Below, piece after piece: positions 16,729 through 25,324 of a DNA stretch of 64,000 nt. Positions within the stretch are counted from its first letter, which is position 1; every line of letters begins with the position of its first letter. A program made the position numbers and the translations under genes. The notes beneath the pieces are model-generated. The model did no database searches. It was not told the DNA's origin and was given only the letters and a program-made list of their open reading frames with translations. The DNA comes from Caballeronia ptereochthonis (GTDB taxonomy: Bacteria > Pseudomonadota > Gammaproteobacteria > Burkholderiales > Burkholderiaceae). Location of the stretch: positions 248,001-312,000 of the forward strand of contig NZ_FCOB02000001.1 in the NCBI RefSeq assembly GCF_001545075.1, written 5' to 3'.

Positions 16729-19596
16729 ATGAGCGACAGCACGCTTGCGAAGAGCTTCGAGCCTCACGAGATCGAGTCCCAATGGGGCCCGGAATGGGAA
16801 AAACGCGGGCTTTCCGCCCCCACGTTCAAGGAAGGCGCGAAGAATTTCTCCATCCAGTTGCCGCCGCCGAACGTCACCGGCACGCTGCACATGGGGCACG
16901 CGTTCAACCAGACCATCATGGATGGCCTGACGCGCTATCACCGCATGCTCGGCGAGAACACGCTGTGGGTGCCGGGCACGGACCACGCGGGCATCGCGAC
17001 GCAGATCGTCGTGGAACGCCAGCTCGATGCGCAAGGCATTTCGCGCCACGATCTCGGCCGCGAGGAGTTCCTGAAGCGCGTCTGGGCGTGGAAGCAGCAG
17101 TCCGGCTCGACCATCACGAATCAGGTGCGGCGCCTGGGCGCGTCGATCGACTGGTCGCGCGAATACTTCACGATGGACGACAAGATGTCGGCCGCCGTGC
17201 GCGACGTGTTCGTCACGCTCTACAAGCAGGGGCTCATCTATCGCGGCAAGCGGCTCGTGAACTGGGACCCGGTGCTCGGCACGGCGGTGTCCGATCTCGA
17301 AGTGGTGAGCGAGGAAGAGAACGGCCATCTGTGGCACATCCAGTATCCGCTGCCGGACGGCTCGGGCCATCTGACGGTCGCGACGACGCGTCCGGAAACC
17401 ATGCTCGGCGACGTCGCCGTGATGGTGCATCCGGAAGACGAGCGCTATCAGCATCTGATCGGCAAGACGGTGGTGCTGCCGCTGTGCGACCGCGAGATTC
17501 CGATCATCGCGGACGAATACGTGGACCGCGAGTTCGGCACCGGCGTCGTGAAGGTGACGCCCGCGCACGACTTCAACGACTACGCCGTCGGCCAGCGCCA
17601 CAAGCTGCCGCAGATCGAAATCCTCACGCTCGACGCGAAGATCAACGACAACGCGCCCGAGAAGTATCGCGGCATGGACCGCTTCGACGCGCGCAAGCAG
17701 GTCGTGAAGGATCTGGAGGCGCTCGGCCTGCTCGAATCCGTCAAGCCGCACAAGCTGATGGTGCCGCGCGGCGACCGCACGCAGGTCGTGATCGAGCCGA
17801 TGCTCACGGACCAATGGTTCGTCGCGATGAGCAAGCCCGCTCCGGAAGGCACGTTCAATCCGGGCAAGTCGATTACGGAAACGTCGCTCGATGTCGTGCG
17901 TAGCGGCAAGATCAGGTTCGTGCCGGAGAACTGGACCACCACGTATTATCAGTGGCTCGAGAACATCCAGGACTGGTGCATCTCGCGTCAACTCTGGTGG
18001 GGCCACCAGATTCCCGCGTGGTACGGCGAGAACGGCGAGATCTTCGTCGCGAAGACCGAAGCGGAAGCCCGCGCCGAAGCCGACGCGCAAGGCTACAAGG
18101 GCCCGCTCAAGCGCGATGAGGACGTGCTCGACACATGGTTCTCGTCCGCGCTCGTGCCGTTCTCGTCGCTCGGCTGGCCGAACGAGACGAGGGAGCTGAA
18201 GGCCTTCCTGCCCTCTTCCGTGCTCGTGACGGGCTTCGACATCATCTTCTTCTGGGTCGCCCGGATGGTGATGATGACCACGCATTTCACCGGCAAGGTG
18301 CCTTTCGACACCGTTTATGTGCACGGCCTCGTGCGTGACGCCGAAGGCCAGAAGATGTCGAAGAGCAAGGGCAATACGCTCGACCCGATCGACATCGTGG
18401 ACGGCATCGACCTCGAATCGCTCGTCACGAAGCGCACGACGGGCCTCATGAACCCGAAGGCCGCCGCGCAGATCGAGAAGAAGACGCGCAAGGAATTCCC
18501 CGAGGGCATTCCATCCTTCGGCACGGACGCGCTGCGCTTCACGATGGCGTCGATGGCCACGCTCGGCCGCAACGTGAATTTCGACCTCGCGCGCTGCGAG
18601 GGCTATCGTAACTTCTGCAACAAATTGTGGAACGCCACGCGTTTCGTGCTGATGAACTGCGAAGGCCACGATTGCGGCTTTGCGAACCCCGGCGCGTGCA
18701 AGCCGGGCGATTGCGGCCCGGGCGGCTATACGGATTACTCGCAGGCCGACCGCTGGATCGTGTCGCTCCTGCAGCGCGTGGAAGCGGAAGTCGAAAAGGG
18801 TTTCGCGGACTATCGTTTCGACAACGTCGCGAGCGCGATTTACAAGTTCGTGTGGGACGAGTATTGCGACTGGTATCTGGAACTCGCGAAGGTGCAGATC
18901 CAGACCGGCACGCCTGAGCAGCAGACCGCGACGCGCCGCACGCTCCTGCGCGTGCTGGAAACGGTGCTGCGCCTCGCGCACCCGATCATTCCGTTCATCA
19001 CGGAAGCGCTGTGGCAGAAAGTGGCGCCGTTGACCGACGCGTTCCCGGCGGGCGCCAAGGAGGGCGAAGTATCGATCATGACGCAGCCGTACCCGCGCGC
19101 CGAGCAGAAAAAAATCGACGAATCCGCGGAACAGTGGGCATCCGAACTGAAAACCGTCATCGATGCATGTCGTAATCTGCGTGGCGAAATGAATCTGTCG
19201 CCCGCGGTGAAGGTGCCGTTGCTCGCGCACGGCGACGCGGCGCGTCTTTCCGCGTTCGCGCCATACGTCGCCGCGCTCGCGCGTCTGTCCGAAGTGAAGA
19301 TCATCGACGACGAAGCCGCGCTCGACCGGCAAGCGCACGGCGCCCCGGTCGCGATCGTGGGCAGCAGCAAGCTGGTGCTGAAGGTCGAGATCGATGTCGC
19401 GGCCGAGCGCGAGCGCCTGACGAAGGAAGTGGACCGTTTGAACAACGAAATTGCCAAATGTAACGCGAAGCTTGGCAATGAAAGTTTTGTTTCAAAAGCG
19501 CCGGCCGCTGTCGTTGAACAGGAGCGGAAAAGGCTGGCAGAATACGGAACCACTATCGAGAAACTTCAGGCGCAGTTATTGCGTCTGCCTGCTTGA
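16729..19596 (+). CDS. valS: Valyl-tRNA synthetase
   Basis: This 955-residue class Ia synthetase charges tRNA-Val and edits mischarged threonine. The HIGH motif is HMGH at residues 54-57 ([16 protein letters not shown]). The editing (CP1) domain contains the [10 protein letters not shown] signature, and KMSKS sits at 542-546 ([14 protein letters not shown]). The C-terminal anticodon-binding region ends in a coiled coil from about residue 890 ([19 protein letters not shown]), typical of ValRS. The ATG at 16729 matches the usual start ([16 protein letters not shown]). galU follows 78 bp downstream and may share the transcript. Confidence 0.97.
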   Translation: MSDSTLAKSFEPHEIESQWGPEWEKRGLSAPTFKEGAKNFSIQLPPPNVTGTLHMGHAFNQTIMDGLTRYHRMLGENTLWVPGTDHAGIATQIVVERQLDAQGISRHDLGREEFLKRVWAWKQQSGSTITNQVRRLGASIDWSREYFTMDDKMSAAVRDVFVTLYKQGLIYRGKRLVNWDPVLGTAVSDLEVVSEEENGHLWHIQYPLPDGSGHLTVATTRPETMLGDVAVMVHPEDERYQHLIGKTVVLPLCDREIPIIADEYVDREFGTGVVKVTPAHDFNDYAVGQRHKLPQIEILTLDAKINDNAPEKYRGMDRFDARKQVVKDLEALGLLESVKPHKLMVPRGDRTQVVIEPMLTDQWFVAMSKPAPEGTFNPGKSITETSLDVVRSGKIRFVPENWTTTYYQWLENIQDWCISRQLWWGHQIPAWYGENGEIFVAKTEAEARAEADAQGYKGPLKRDEDVLDTWFSSALVPFSSLGWPNETRELKAFLPSSVLVTGFDIIFFWVARMVMMTTHFTGKVPFDTVYVHGLVRDAEGQKMSKSKGNTLDPIDIVDGIDLESLVTKRTTGLMNPKAAAQIEKKTRKEFPEGIPSFGTDALRFTMASMATLGRNVNFDLARCEGYRNFCNKLWNATRFVLMNCEGHDCGFANPGACKPGDCGPGGYTDYSQADRWIVSLLQRVEAEVEKGFADYRFDNVASAIYKFVWDEYCDWYLELAKVQIQTGTPEQQTATRRTLLRVLETVLRLAHPIIPFITEALWQKVAPLTDAFPAGAKEGEVSIMTQPYPRAEQKKIDESAEQWASELKTVIDACRNLRGEMNLSPAVKVPLLAHGDAARLSAFAPYVAALARLSEVKIIDDEAALDRQAHGAPVAIVGSSKLVLKVEIDVAAERERLTKEVDRLNNEIAKCNAKLGNESFVSKAPAAVVEQERKRLAEYGTTIEKLQAQLLRLPA

Positions 19597-19674
19597 ATTG
19601 GGGGTTCGAATCACCAATCGAACGCACCCGGTTGTCTCGACGTTCTAAATGATTAAGAGGATCAGGGTTATCAC

Positions 19675-20556
19675 ATGCTAAAAGTTACCAAAGCGGTTTT
19701 TCCTGTCGCGGGTCTGGGCACGCGGTTTCTTCCCGCGACCAAGGCCAGCCCGAAGGAAATGCTGCCAGTCGTGGACAAGCCGCTGATTCAATACGCGGTC
19801 GAGGAAGCGATGGCGGCCGGCATTACCGAAATGATCTTCGTCACCGGGCGCAGCAAGCGCGCGATCGAAGATCACTTCGACAAGTCCTACGAGATCGAAG
19901 CGGAACTCGAGGCACGCGGCAAGGACAAGCTGCTCGAGCTCGTGCGCAGCATCAAGCCGAGCCATGTGGACTGCTTCTACGTGCGTCAGGCCGAAGCGCT
20001 CGGTCTCGGCCACGCCGTGCTGTGCGCGGAGAAGCTCGTCGGCGATAACCCGTTCGCGGTCATCCTCGCGGACGACCTGCTGTATGGCAAGCCGCCCGTC
20101 ATGTCGCAGATGATCGAAGTGTTCGACCACTATCACAGCTCGGTGATCGGCGTGGAAGAGATTCCGCCGGAAGACTCGAAGTCGTACGGCATCATCGACG
20201 GCAAGGAGTGGGAAGACAACATCTTCAAGCTGTCGGGCATCGTCGAGAAGCCGGAGCCGGCAGTCGCGCCGTCGAACCTCGGCGTGGTCGGCCGTTATGT
20301 GCTGAAGCCGCGCATCTTCGATCACATCCGCGCGCTCAAGCCGGGCGCCGGCGGCGAGCTGCAGCTGACGGACGCGATTCAATCGCTGCTGTCGGACGAG
20401 CAGGTGCTTGCGTACAAGTATCACGGCACGCGTTTCGATTGCGGCAGCAAGCTGGGCTATCTGAAGGCGACGGTGGAGTTCGCGTTGCGCCATCCGGAAG
20501 TGAAGGCGGAATTCGAGGAATATCTGCGCACGCGTGCGCCGATTCTCGAAGGCTGA
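19675..20556 (+). CDS. galU: UTP--glucose-1-phosphate uridylyltransferase
   Basis: This 293-residue enzyme makes UDP-glucose from UTP and glucose-1-phosphate, supplying LPS core, exopolysaccharide and trehalose or galactose pathways. The nucleotide-binding signature [20 protein letters not shown] is at residues 13-32, followed by [21 protein letters not shown] (metal-binding aspartate) and the [12 protein letters not shown] segment near the C-terminus. Length is typical of GalU. GAGGATCAGGG precedes the ATG. A strong 16-bp hairpin terminator lies 27 bp after the stop. Confidence 0.97.
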   Translation: MLKVTKAVFPVAGLGTRFLPATKASPKEMLPVVDKPLIQYAVEEAMAAGITEMIFVTGRSKRAIEDHFDKSYEIEAELEARGKDKLLELVRSIKPSHVDCFYVRQAEALGLGHAVLCAEKLVGDNPFAVILADDLLYGKPPVMSQMIEVFDHYHSSVIGVEEIPPEDSKSYGIIDGKEWEDNIFKLSGIVEKPEPAVAPSNLGVVGRYVLKPRIFDHIRALKPGAGGELQLTDAIQSLLSDEQVLAYKYHGTRFDCGSKLGYLKATVEFALRHPEVKAEFEEYLRTRAPILEG

Positions 20557-20582
20557 AAATAGTTCCCAGCTGTGGGAAATCA

Positions 20583-20628
20583 ACGGGCAGGAAGAGCGGC
20601 CAACGCTCTTCCTGCCCGTTTCAATTTC
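20583..20628 (+). terminator. Strong hairpin terminator after galU
   Basis: A perfect 16-bp stem (20583-20598 with 20604-20619) with a 5-base loop is followed by TTCAATTT. It closes the valS-galU unit. Confidence 0.8.
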
Positions 20629-20783
20629 AACCGGCCACGCACGCTTTTGCGGGTTGGCTCTCCGTCATCTCTCGAATTTCAGAGTAGTCGTTTAGACAGG
20701 ATACCGAATTATCCATATAGTTTTTACGCGAGGCCGTGAATAAGAGCCAGCATCGCGTCAACAAAAACGATGGAGCATTCGGC

Positions 20784-21013
20784 ATGAGGAACAAAGCACT
20801 TCGTCTGCGCTCGCTGCTACATCGATGTTGTCGGGTCTGAGTCTGTCCGCGGCGGCGGCGCCCGCGTCGTCCTTACTTGAAGGCCAGCGGTTCGCCATGA
20901 AATCCGAAGTGGCGAGCCTCCCGGCCGTTGAGACATAAAAGCTGGCGTTCGGTTACTGGATTTGCTCGGACTATGTGACTGAAACCGACTGCTTCTGGCT
21001 GCCGGGCGGCTGA
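20784..21013 (+). pseudogene. Decayed gene for a small exported protein
   Basis: An ATG at 20784 opens MRNKALRLRSLL and then runs into a stop. Shifting to the next frame at about 20819 (a one-base loss) restores a signal peptide: TSMLSGLSLSAAAAPASSLL. That frame continues to an in-frame TAA at 20936-20938. Beyond it, KLAFGYWICSDYVTETDCFW and LPGG follow before a final TGA at 21011. The reconstructed product would be about 76 residues with two cysteines in the mature part. The signal-peptide-like frame and sensible codon use suggest a once-functional secreted peptide gene with a frameshift and a nonsense change. Sequencing error is possible for one defect but less likely for both. Confidence 0.55.
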
Positions 21014-21067
21014 TCCTGGGGAGCGTGCCGGGCCTTTCGCCTTCAACTGTCTGCCCCCCACCGGCGC

Positions 21068-21295
21068 TTACCGACGCCGCATGAGAAAGGTGAATACCTT
21101 GTCCTGCGCCGTCGCTTCGACGATTTCATTGCCGGTCTGCTTGGCGAACGCCGCGAAATCGCGCTGCGATCCCGGGTCGGTCGCGAGCACCTTCAGAATC
21201 TGGCCGCTCGTCATGTCGGCGAGGGCCTTCTTCGCCCGCAGGATCGGCAACGGGCAGTTGAGCCCGCGCGCGTCGACTTCCTTGTGAACTTCCAT
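21068..21295 (-). CDS. tusA: TusA-family sulfurtransferase
   Basis: This 75-residue protein carries persulfide sulfur, in E. coli toward 2-thiouridine modification of tRNA and other sulfur pathways. The family signature with the sulfur-carrying cysteine, DARGLNCPLPILRAKKAL, spans residues 8-25, with C14 as the active cysteine. Start chosen at 21295 because GGAAGG lies upstream and the sequence before it does not look coding. TusA-like proteins include partners such as YeeD and DsrE-linked carriers, so the exact partner is open. It is not next to other tus genes. Confidence 0.88.
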   Translation of the reverse strand: MEVHKEVDARGLNCPLPILRAKKALADMTSGQILKVLATDPGSQRDFAAFAKQTGNEIVEATAQDKVFTFLMRRR

Positions 21296-21459
21296 CGCGA
21301 TTGAACCTTCCGTATGCCTGTTGGGGCGTGCGCTCATTGAAGGCTCGATTTTAACGCAGGGTTCACAAATCCACCGCACGCCCGCCCTCATATGCCCGGC
21401 GCATCGCGCTTGACGACGCAACGAAAATTCTCCCCACACGCGAATAGTACGTCGCAGCC

Positions 21460-21475
21460 GTATAAAATTTTATAC
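21460..21475 (+). promoter_or_regulatory. Palindromic operator touching the toxin start codon
   Basis: GTATAAAATTTTATAC is a perfect 16-bp palindrome ending one base before the toxin ATG at 21477. It contains TATAAAAT, which could serve as the -10 element. In that case the transcript would begin at or next to the start codon and be nearly leaderless. An operator at this place is what autoregulation by the antitoxin's HTH domain would need. Confidence 0.6.
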
Positions 21476-21476
21476 A

Positions 21477-21821
21477 ATGAACAATGAGAAGGAAATCCGC
21501 TGGGTCGGCTCATCCTACGACGACATCCTCGAATTCCCAGCGGAGGCTCGCCGCGAAGCCGGCTTCCAGCTTGGCCGCCTTCAGGTCGGGCTCGATCCCG
21601 AGGACTGGAAGCCGTTTGACGACCTCGGTCCCGGCGTGCGCGAAGTTCGTATCCGGGACGCGCGTGGAATCTACCGTGTGATGTACGTGGCCAAGTTCGA
21701 GGAAGCGATTTATGTGCTTCATTGCTTCCAGAAGCAAACGCAAGCGACGTCCAAGCAGGACAAAGAAGTCACAGCGGTTCGCTATCGCGCGATCGTGCGG
21801 GAAAGGAAGGCGCAGACATGA
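21477..21821 (+). CDS. RelE/HigB-like toxin (Gp49-type)
   Basis: This 114-residue protein has the RelE-fold layout of phage Gp49/HigB-like toxins. IRWVGSSYDDILEFPAEARREAGFQLGRLQ at the start is typical, as are REVRIRDARGIYRVMYVAKF with its conserved arginines and the aromatic YVLHCFQKQTQATSKQD near the end. Such toxins cleave ribosome-bound mRNA; the basic and aromatic residues needed are present, so it looks active. The toxin gene precedes the antitoxin, as in higBA, with a 4-bp ATGA overlap. There is no visible Shine-Dalgarno sequence because the palindrome abuts the ATG. The module is an isolated accessory insertion between housekeeping genes. Confidence 0.88.
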   Translation: MNNEKEIRWVGSSYDDILEFPAEARREAGFQLGRLQVGLDPEDWKPFDDLGPGVREVRIRDARGIYRVMYVAKFEEAIYVLHCFQKQTQATSKQDKEVTAVRYRAIVRERKAQT

Positions 21822-22153
21822 AAAAAATGGACACACACGTGCGGCACGTGACGAAGCCCGGAGCGAACCTGTTCGCCGAACTGGGCTTTGCACCCGAAGA
21901 AGCGCGACGGTATCAAGCGGAGTCGCAGGCACTGATCGGTCAGACACTGATGCTCAAGGAACAGCTCATGGACGAGCTGGCTTCTTGGATCGAAGCACAT
22001 CACCTCAAACAAGCCGAAGCAGCCGACATACTGCACGTCACGCGGCCGCGGGTGTCGGACGTCGTGAACAAGAAAACCAGCAAATTCACCATCGATACGC
22101 TGGTGGAGATGCTGGCTCGAATAGGTAAGCCGGTGAAGCTGGTGGTGGGCTAA
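21818..22153 (+). CDS. XRE-family antitoxin partner
   Basis: This 111-residue protein has a Cro/C1-type helix-turn-helix at about residues 62-85 (LKQAEAADILHVTRPRVSDV). This HTH type is the one found in antitoxins paired with Gp49/HigB toxins. The N-terminal 50 residues (FAELGFAPEEARRYQAESQAL) probably contact the toxin. The ATG at 21818 overlaps the toxin stop, so translation is coupled. It probably neutralises the toxin and represses the pair through the palindrome at 21460-21475. The ending, KPVKLVVG, is typical of this family. Confidence 0.88.
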   Translation: MKKMDTHVRHVTKPGANLFAELGFAPEEARRYQAESQALIGQTLMLKEQLMDELASWIEAHHLKQAEAADILHVTRPRVSDVVNKKTSKFTIDTLVEMLARIGKPVKLVVG

Positions 22154-22210
22154 AGGCGCACACCCGCCACACCGGCCTCGAAGCACGCTTTGACCGGCGA
22201 CCCGGCACGC

Positions 22211-23227
22211 TCACAATTCCACCGCGCCCCCCGCCTCATACGCCTCGCGCATCGCGATGCCGATGCGCGTCGCCTCCCGCGCATCCTCCAGCGTAAGCCC
22301 GGTCGGCTTCCCTTCGACGAGCGCCGCGACGAAGGCCTGCGCCTCGCGCAGGAACGCATCCTCGAAACGCTCGAAGAACGTCGGCGTGCACGCATTGCGC
22401 ACGCCGTGGGCGTCGGCGATCTCGACGCGGTTCGCGCGCGGATTGCGCCCGACCGACAGCGCGCCCGCCGTGCCGATCACTTCCGTCTGCGTGTCGTGGC
22501 CGTGCGCCATCGTGCGCGACGCGTAGAACACCGCGAGCCGCCCATCGTCGAACTCGACGACGCCCACGCCATTGTCGATGTCATTGCACTCGCGCAAGCC
22601 TTCGTGAATCGCGATGGTGCCGCTCGCATACACGCGCTTCGGCTTCGGATTGCCGAGGAGCCAGCGCGCGAGGTCGATGTCATGCACGCTGCAATCGAGA
22701 AAAAGCCCGCCCGAAGTCGGCGCGAAACGCACGAAGAAACCTTCGGGATCGTTCTTGTCGCAGGTCTGCGAGCGCACCATGAACGGCCGGCCGATCGCGC
22801 CCGCGGCAACGCTGTCGAACGCGTCGCGATAGCTCGCGTCGAAGCGGCGCACGAAGCCGATCATCACGTGCAGATGCGGATGGCGCGCATGCTCTTCGAT
22901 CACGGCATCGCATTCGGCGAGATCGAGCGACAGCGGTTTCTCGCAGAACACATGCTTGCCCGCACGCAAAGCGGCGATGATCTGGGTCGCGTGCAAGGAC
23001 GTGGGCGTGACGAGCCAGACGGCATCGATGGATTCGTCCGCAAGCAACTCATCGTAATCAGCATGAAGCGCGAGCTGGGGCAGGTGTTCCTGCGCCCAGT
23101 CCCGCTCCTCTTTCACGGGGCTGCAAGCCGCGACGAGTCGCGCGCCCGGCACATGCCACGCGAGATTCCCGGCGTGACGCCGCCCGAGCCGGCCCAATCC
23201 GACGATACCGAAGCGCACCGTATTCAT
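22211..23227 (-). CDS. Gfo/Idh/MocA-family dehydrogenase (inositol-type)
   Basis: This 338-residue NAD(P)-dependent oxidoreductase has the Rossmann motif GIVGLGRLGRRHAGNL near the N-terminus, the EKPL motif (HVFCEKPLSLD) with the catalytic lysine, and DCSVHDIDLARWLLG with the active-site D-x-x-x-H pattern. It is a paralogue of the adjacent iolG product and overlaps it by 4 bp, so the two are translated together. In inositol clusters a second dehydrogenase often handles scyllo-inositol or another isomer; this is the likely role here but cannot be told from sequence alone. The gene ends the leftward iolR-iolG operon. Confidence 0.88.
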   Translation of the reverse strand: MNTVRFGIVGLGRLGRRHAGNLAWHVPGARLVAACSPVKEERDWAQEHLPQLALHADYDELLADESIDAVWLVTPTSLHATQIIAALRAGKHVFCEKPLSLDLAECDAVIEEHARHPHLHVMIGFVRRFDASYRDAFDSVAAGAIGRPFMVRSQTCDKNDPEGFFVRFAPTSGGLFLDCSVHDIDLARWLLGNPKPKRVYASGTIAIHEGLRECNDIDNGVGVVEFDDGRLAVFYASRTMAHGHDTQTEVIGTAGALSVGRNPRANRVEIADAHGVRNACTPTFFERFEDAFLREAQAFVAALVEGKPTGLTLEDAREATRIGIAMREAYEAGGAVEL

Positions 23228-24228
23228 GCGGCATTCTCCCCGAGCCTGACGATGCGCTTCTCGCGCCAGGAAAGCGTCGCGGCTTCAGCGAGTTCCAGCG
23301 CCTTCAGCCCATCCGCAACCGTCGTGCGAACCGGCTTGCCGTTGTTGACCGCGTCGAAGAAATGTGCGATTTCCGCCGCGTAAGCCGCGCGATAGCGTTC
23401 GAGGAAGAACGCCTCGGGCTTGTCGCTCGACACCGCGGTCTGCGTATAGGCGATGACTTCGGTCGGCCGCACATTGCCCGCCTGCAGCATGCCCTGGCTG
23501 CCGAGCAGCTCGAAGCGCTGATCGTAGCCGTACGCCGCGCGCCGTGCCGTGTTGATCTGGCACAAACGGCCGCGCTTCGTGCGGATCGTCACCGCGGTCG
23601 AATCGATGTCGCCCGCATCCGCAATCGCGGAATCGGCGAGGCAACTGCCCGTCGCGTGCAGCGTGTCGGCTTCGTCATCGAGAATCCAGCGGAAGATGTC
23701 GAAATCGTGGATCAGCATGTCCTTGAAGATGCCGCCCGAGTGCCTGATGTACTCGACGGGCGGCGCGCCCGGATCGCGGCTCGTCACGATGAGCATTTCC
23801 GGATCGCCGATCTCGCCCGCATCGATGCGCGCCTTCAGCGCCGAAAAAGTGGGATCGAAGCGGCGCTGAAAGCCGATCATGCAGACGACGCCCGCCTTCC
23901 GCACGGCATCGGCGCATGCGCGGGCACGCTCGATCGTCAGATCGACGGGCTTCTCGCAGAACACATGCTTGCCCTGCGCCGCGGACTTCAGGATCAAATC
24001 CGCATGCGTGTCCGTGCTCGAACATACGACCGTCGCGCCGACGGATGCATCGCCCATCGCGCCGTCGATGTCGGCTACCTGCGCGCCGTGTGCTTGGGCC
24101 AAAGCGGCAGCCGCGTCGCGGTTCACGTCGACGACGTATTTCAAACGCACGCCCGGCTGCCGCGCGAGATTCGCCGCATGAATCCTGCCGATGCGCCCTG
24201 CTCCGAACACCGCCACATCAATCGTCAT
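23224..24228 (-). CDS. iolG: Inositol 2-dehydrogenase
   Basis: This 334-residue Gfo/Idh/MocA enzyme oxidises myo-inositol to 2-keto-myo-inositol with NAD+, the first step of inositol breakdown. Visible features are the Rossmann motif VAVFGAGRIGRIHAANLARQ, VCSSTDTHADLI, the EKPVDL motif with catalytic lysine, GFQRRFDP and the metal-free active site DMLIHDFDIFRW with aspartate and histidine. AGGTGG precedes the ATG at 24228. The gene overlaps the end of the upstream regulator gene by 11 bp and the following dehydrogenase by 4 bp. The iolCDEB genes run in the opposite direction nearby. Confidence 0.9.
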   Translation of the reverse strand: MTIDVAVFGAGRIGRIHAANLARQPGVRLKYVVDVNRDAAAALAQAHGAQVADIDGAMGDASVGATVVCSSTDTHADLILKSAAQGKHVFCEKPVDLTIERARACADAVRKAGVVCMIGFQRRFDPTFSALKARIDAGEIGDPEMLIVTSRDPGAPPVEYIRHSGGIFKDMLIHDFDIFRWILDDEADTLHATGSCLADSAIADAGDIDSTAVTIRTKRGRLCQINTARRAAYGYDQRFELLGSQGMLQAGNVRPTEVIAYTQTAVSSDKPEAFFLERYRAAYAAEIAHFFDAVNNGKPVRTTVADGLKALELAEAATLSWREKRIVRLGENAA

Positions 24229-25096
24229 AGCCACCTGTCTCCTTGGATTCCTCGACATTCAACTCGAGCCGGTACGCGAGCGCGATGAACAACGCCTGGC
24301 ACAGGCAAATGGTGCTCGTGAGCGAGCGGAACGCGAACGCGCTGCCCTCCTTCACGAACAGGCTCGCGCTCGCGTGACGCGCGAGCGGCGAAAGCTGGCT
24401 ATCGGTGATGACGAGGGTCTTCGCGCCGTGATGCTGCGCGGCGCGCACGCAGTATTGCGTCTCCTTGCCGTAGGGCGCGAAGCTGATCGCGACCACCACG
24501 TCCCCCTTCTTCACGCTGCGGATCTGCTCGCGGAACATGCCGCCGAAACCCGAAATCAGATGCACGCGCTTCTTCGTGTGCTGCAATGCATAGACGATGT
24601 AGCTCGCCACCGCGAACGAGCGGCGCACGCCGATCACATAGATGTTCTCGGCTTGCGAGAGCATCTCGACGGCGGCTTCGAACTGCTCGTCGTCGAGACC
24701 GGCTTCGAGCTCGTCGAGACCCGTGCGGCTCGCGGCGATGAACTCGCGCGCGACCGACACGCCCGACGCCTCGCCGGCTTTCTCGTCGATGAGCTTGCGG
24801 ATGCGCTGCTGATAGCTCTGCTGCGCGCCGCCGCCGCCCGCGTAGGCCTGCCGGAACACCGCCTGCAAGTCGGAGAAGCCGGAGAAGCCGAAGCGCTGAG
24901 CGAAGCGCACGACCGCGGACGCATGCACGCCGCACGCGCTCGCGATATCGCTCGTGCGGTCCATCATCACGCTCGAGCGATGCTGCTCGATATACGTCGC
25001 GACGCTCTTCAACTGGCGCGGCAGCGAATCGTACGAGTCGGTGATCCGCTGCATCAGCTCCTCGACGCTCGGGACTTCGGTGCTTGTCTCATCCAT
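24218..25096 (-). CDS. iolR: RpiR-family regulator of the inositol genes
   Basis: This 292-residue protein has an N-terminal HTH_6 DNA-binding domain (about residues 12-88, with IASACGVHASAVVRFAQRFG) and a C-terminal SIS sugar-phosphate-binding domain (about 130-270, with IYVIGVRRSFAVASY and DVVVAISFAPYGKET). In alpha- and betaproteobacteria such regulators repress inositol genes and are relieved by a phosphorylated inositol intermediate. It is first in the leftward operon with both dehydrogenases and divergent from the transport genes. The GGAA-N6-TTCC site at 25169-25182 lies 72 bp upstream of its start, fitting autoregulation and control of the rightward operon. The symbol rests on family and context. 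Confidence 0.85.
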   Translation of the reverse strand: MDETSTEVPSVEELMQRITDSYDSLPRQLKSVATYIEQHRSSVMMDRTSDIASACGVHASAVVRFAQRFGFSGFSDLQAVFRQAYAGGGGAQQSYQQRIRKLIDEKAGEASGVSVAREFIAASRTGLDELEAGLDDEQFEAAVEMLSQAENIYVIGVRRSFAVASYIVYALQHTKKRVHLISGFGGMFREQIRSVKKGDVVVAISFAPYGKETQYCVRAAQHHGAKTLVITDSQLSPLARHASASLFVKEGSAFAFRSLTSTICLCQALFIALAYRLELNVEESKETGGYDD

Positions 25097-25168
25097 ATCA
25101 GCGCTCGTCTTTTACGCGCTCGAGGGCGAGCGCCGTGGAACCGATTATAGGAAGACGGCAAGCAAATT

Positions 25169-25182
25169 GGAATGTATTTTCC
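25169..25182. promoter_or_regulatory. Probable IolR operator (GGAA-N6-TTCC)
   Basis: GGAATGTATTTTCC fits the GGAA-N6-TTCC palindrome that, as I recall, is bound by RpiR-type IolR of rhizobia. It lies in the 228-bp divergent region between iolR and the binding-protein gene, in its AT-rich part where both promoters must be. A one-mismatch variant, GGAACCGGTATTCG, occurs at 32449-32462 before iolE. Confidence 0.6.
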
Positions 25183-25324
25183 ATTTGTCGAGCACGTAAA
25201 ATTTCTATTGCAGACCACCGAAAACTGACCTAATCTTGGTCCTGAGCACGGCGCCGAATGTGTCCAACCCGGTGCCGGCTCGCGAAAACATCACACCAAA
25301 CAACAACCGAGATAGGTGGAGACA

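Noticed and set aside
16702-19338. Long minus-strand open frame opposite valS
   Set aside because: It is the mirror of valS codon bias, with arginine/histidine-rich composition and no domain, while valS has all class Ia motifs.
21440-22153. Prophage remnant around the toxin-antitoxin pair
   Set aside because: The toxin is related to a phage Gp49 family, but no integrase, attachment repeat or other phage gene is visible on either side.
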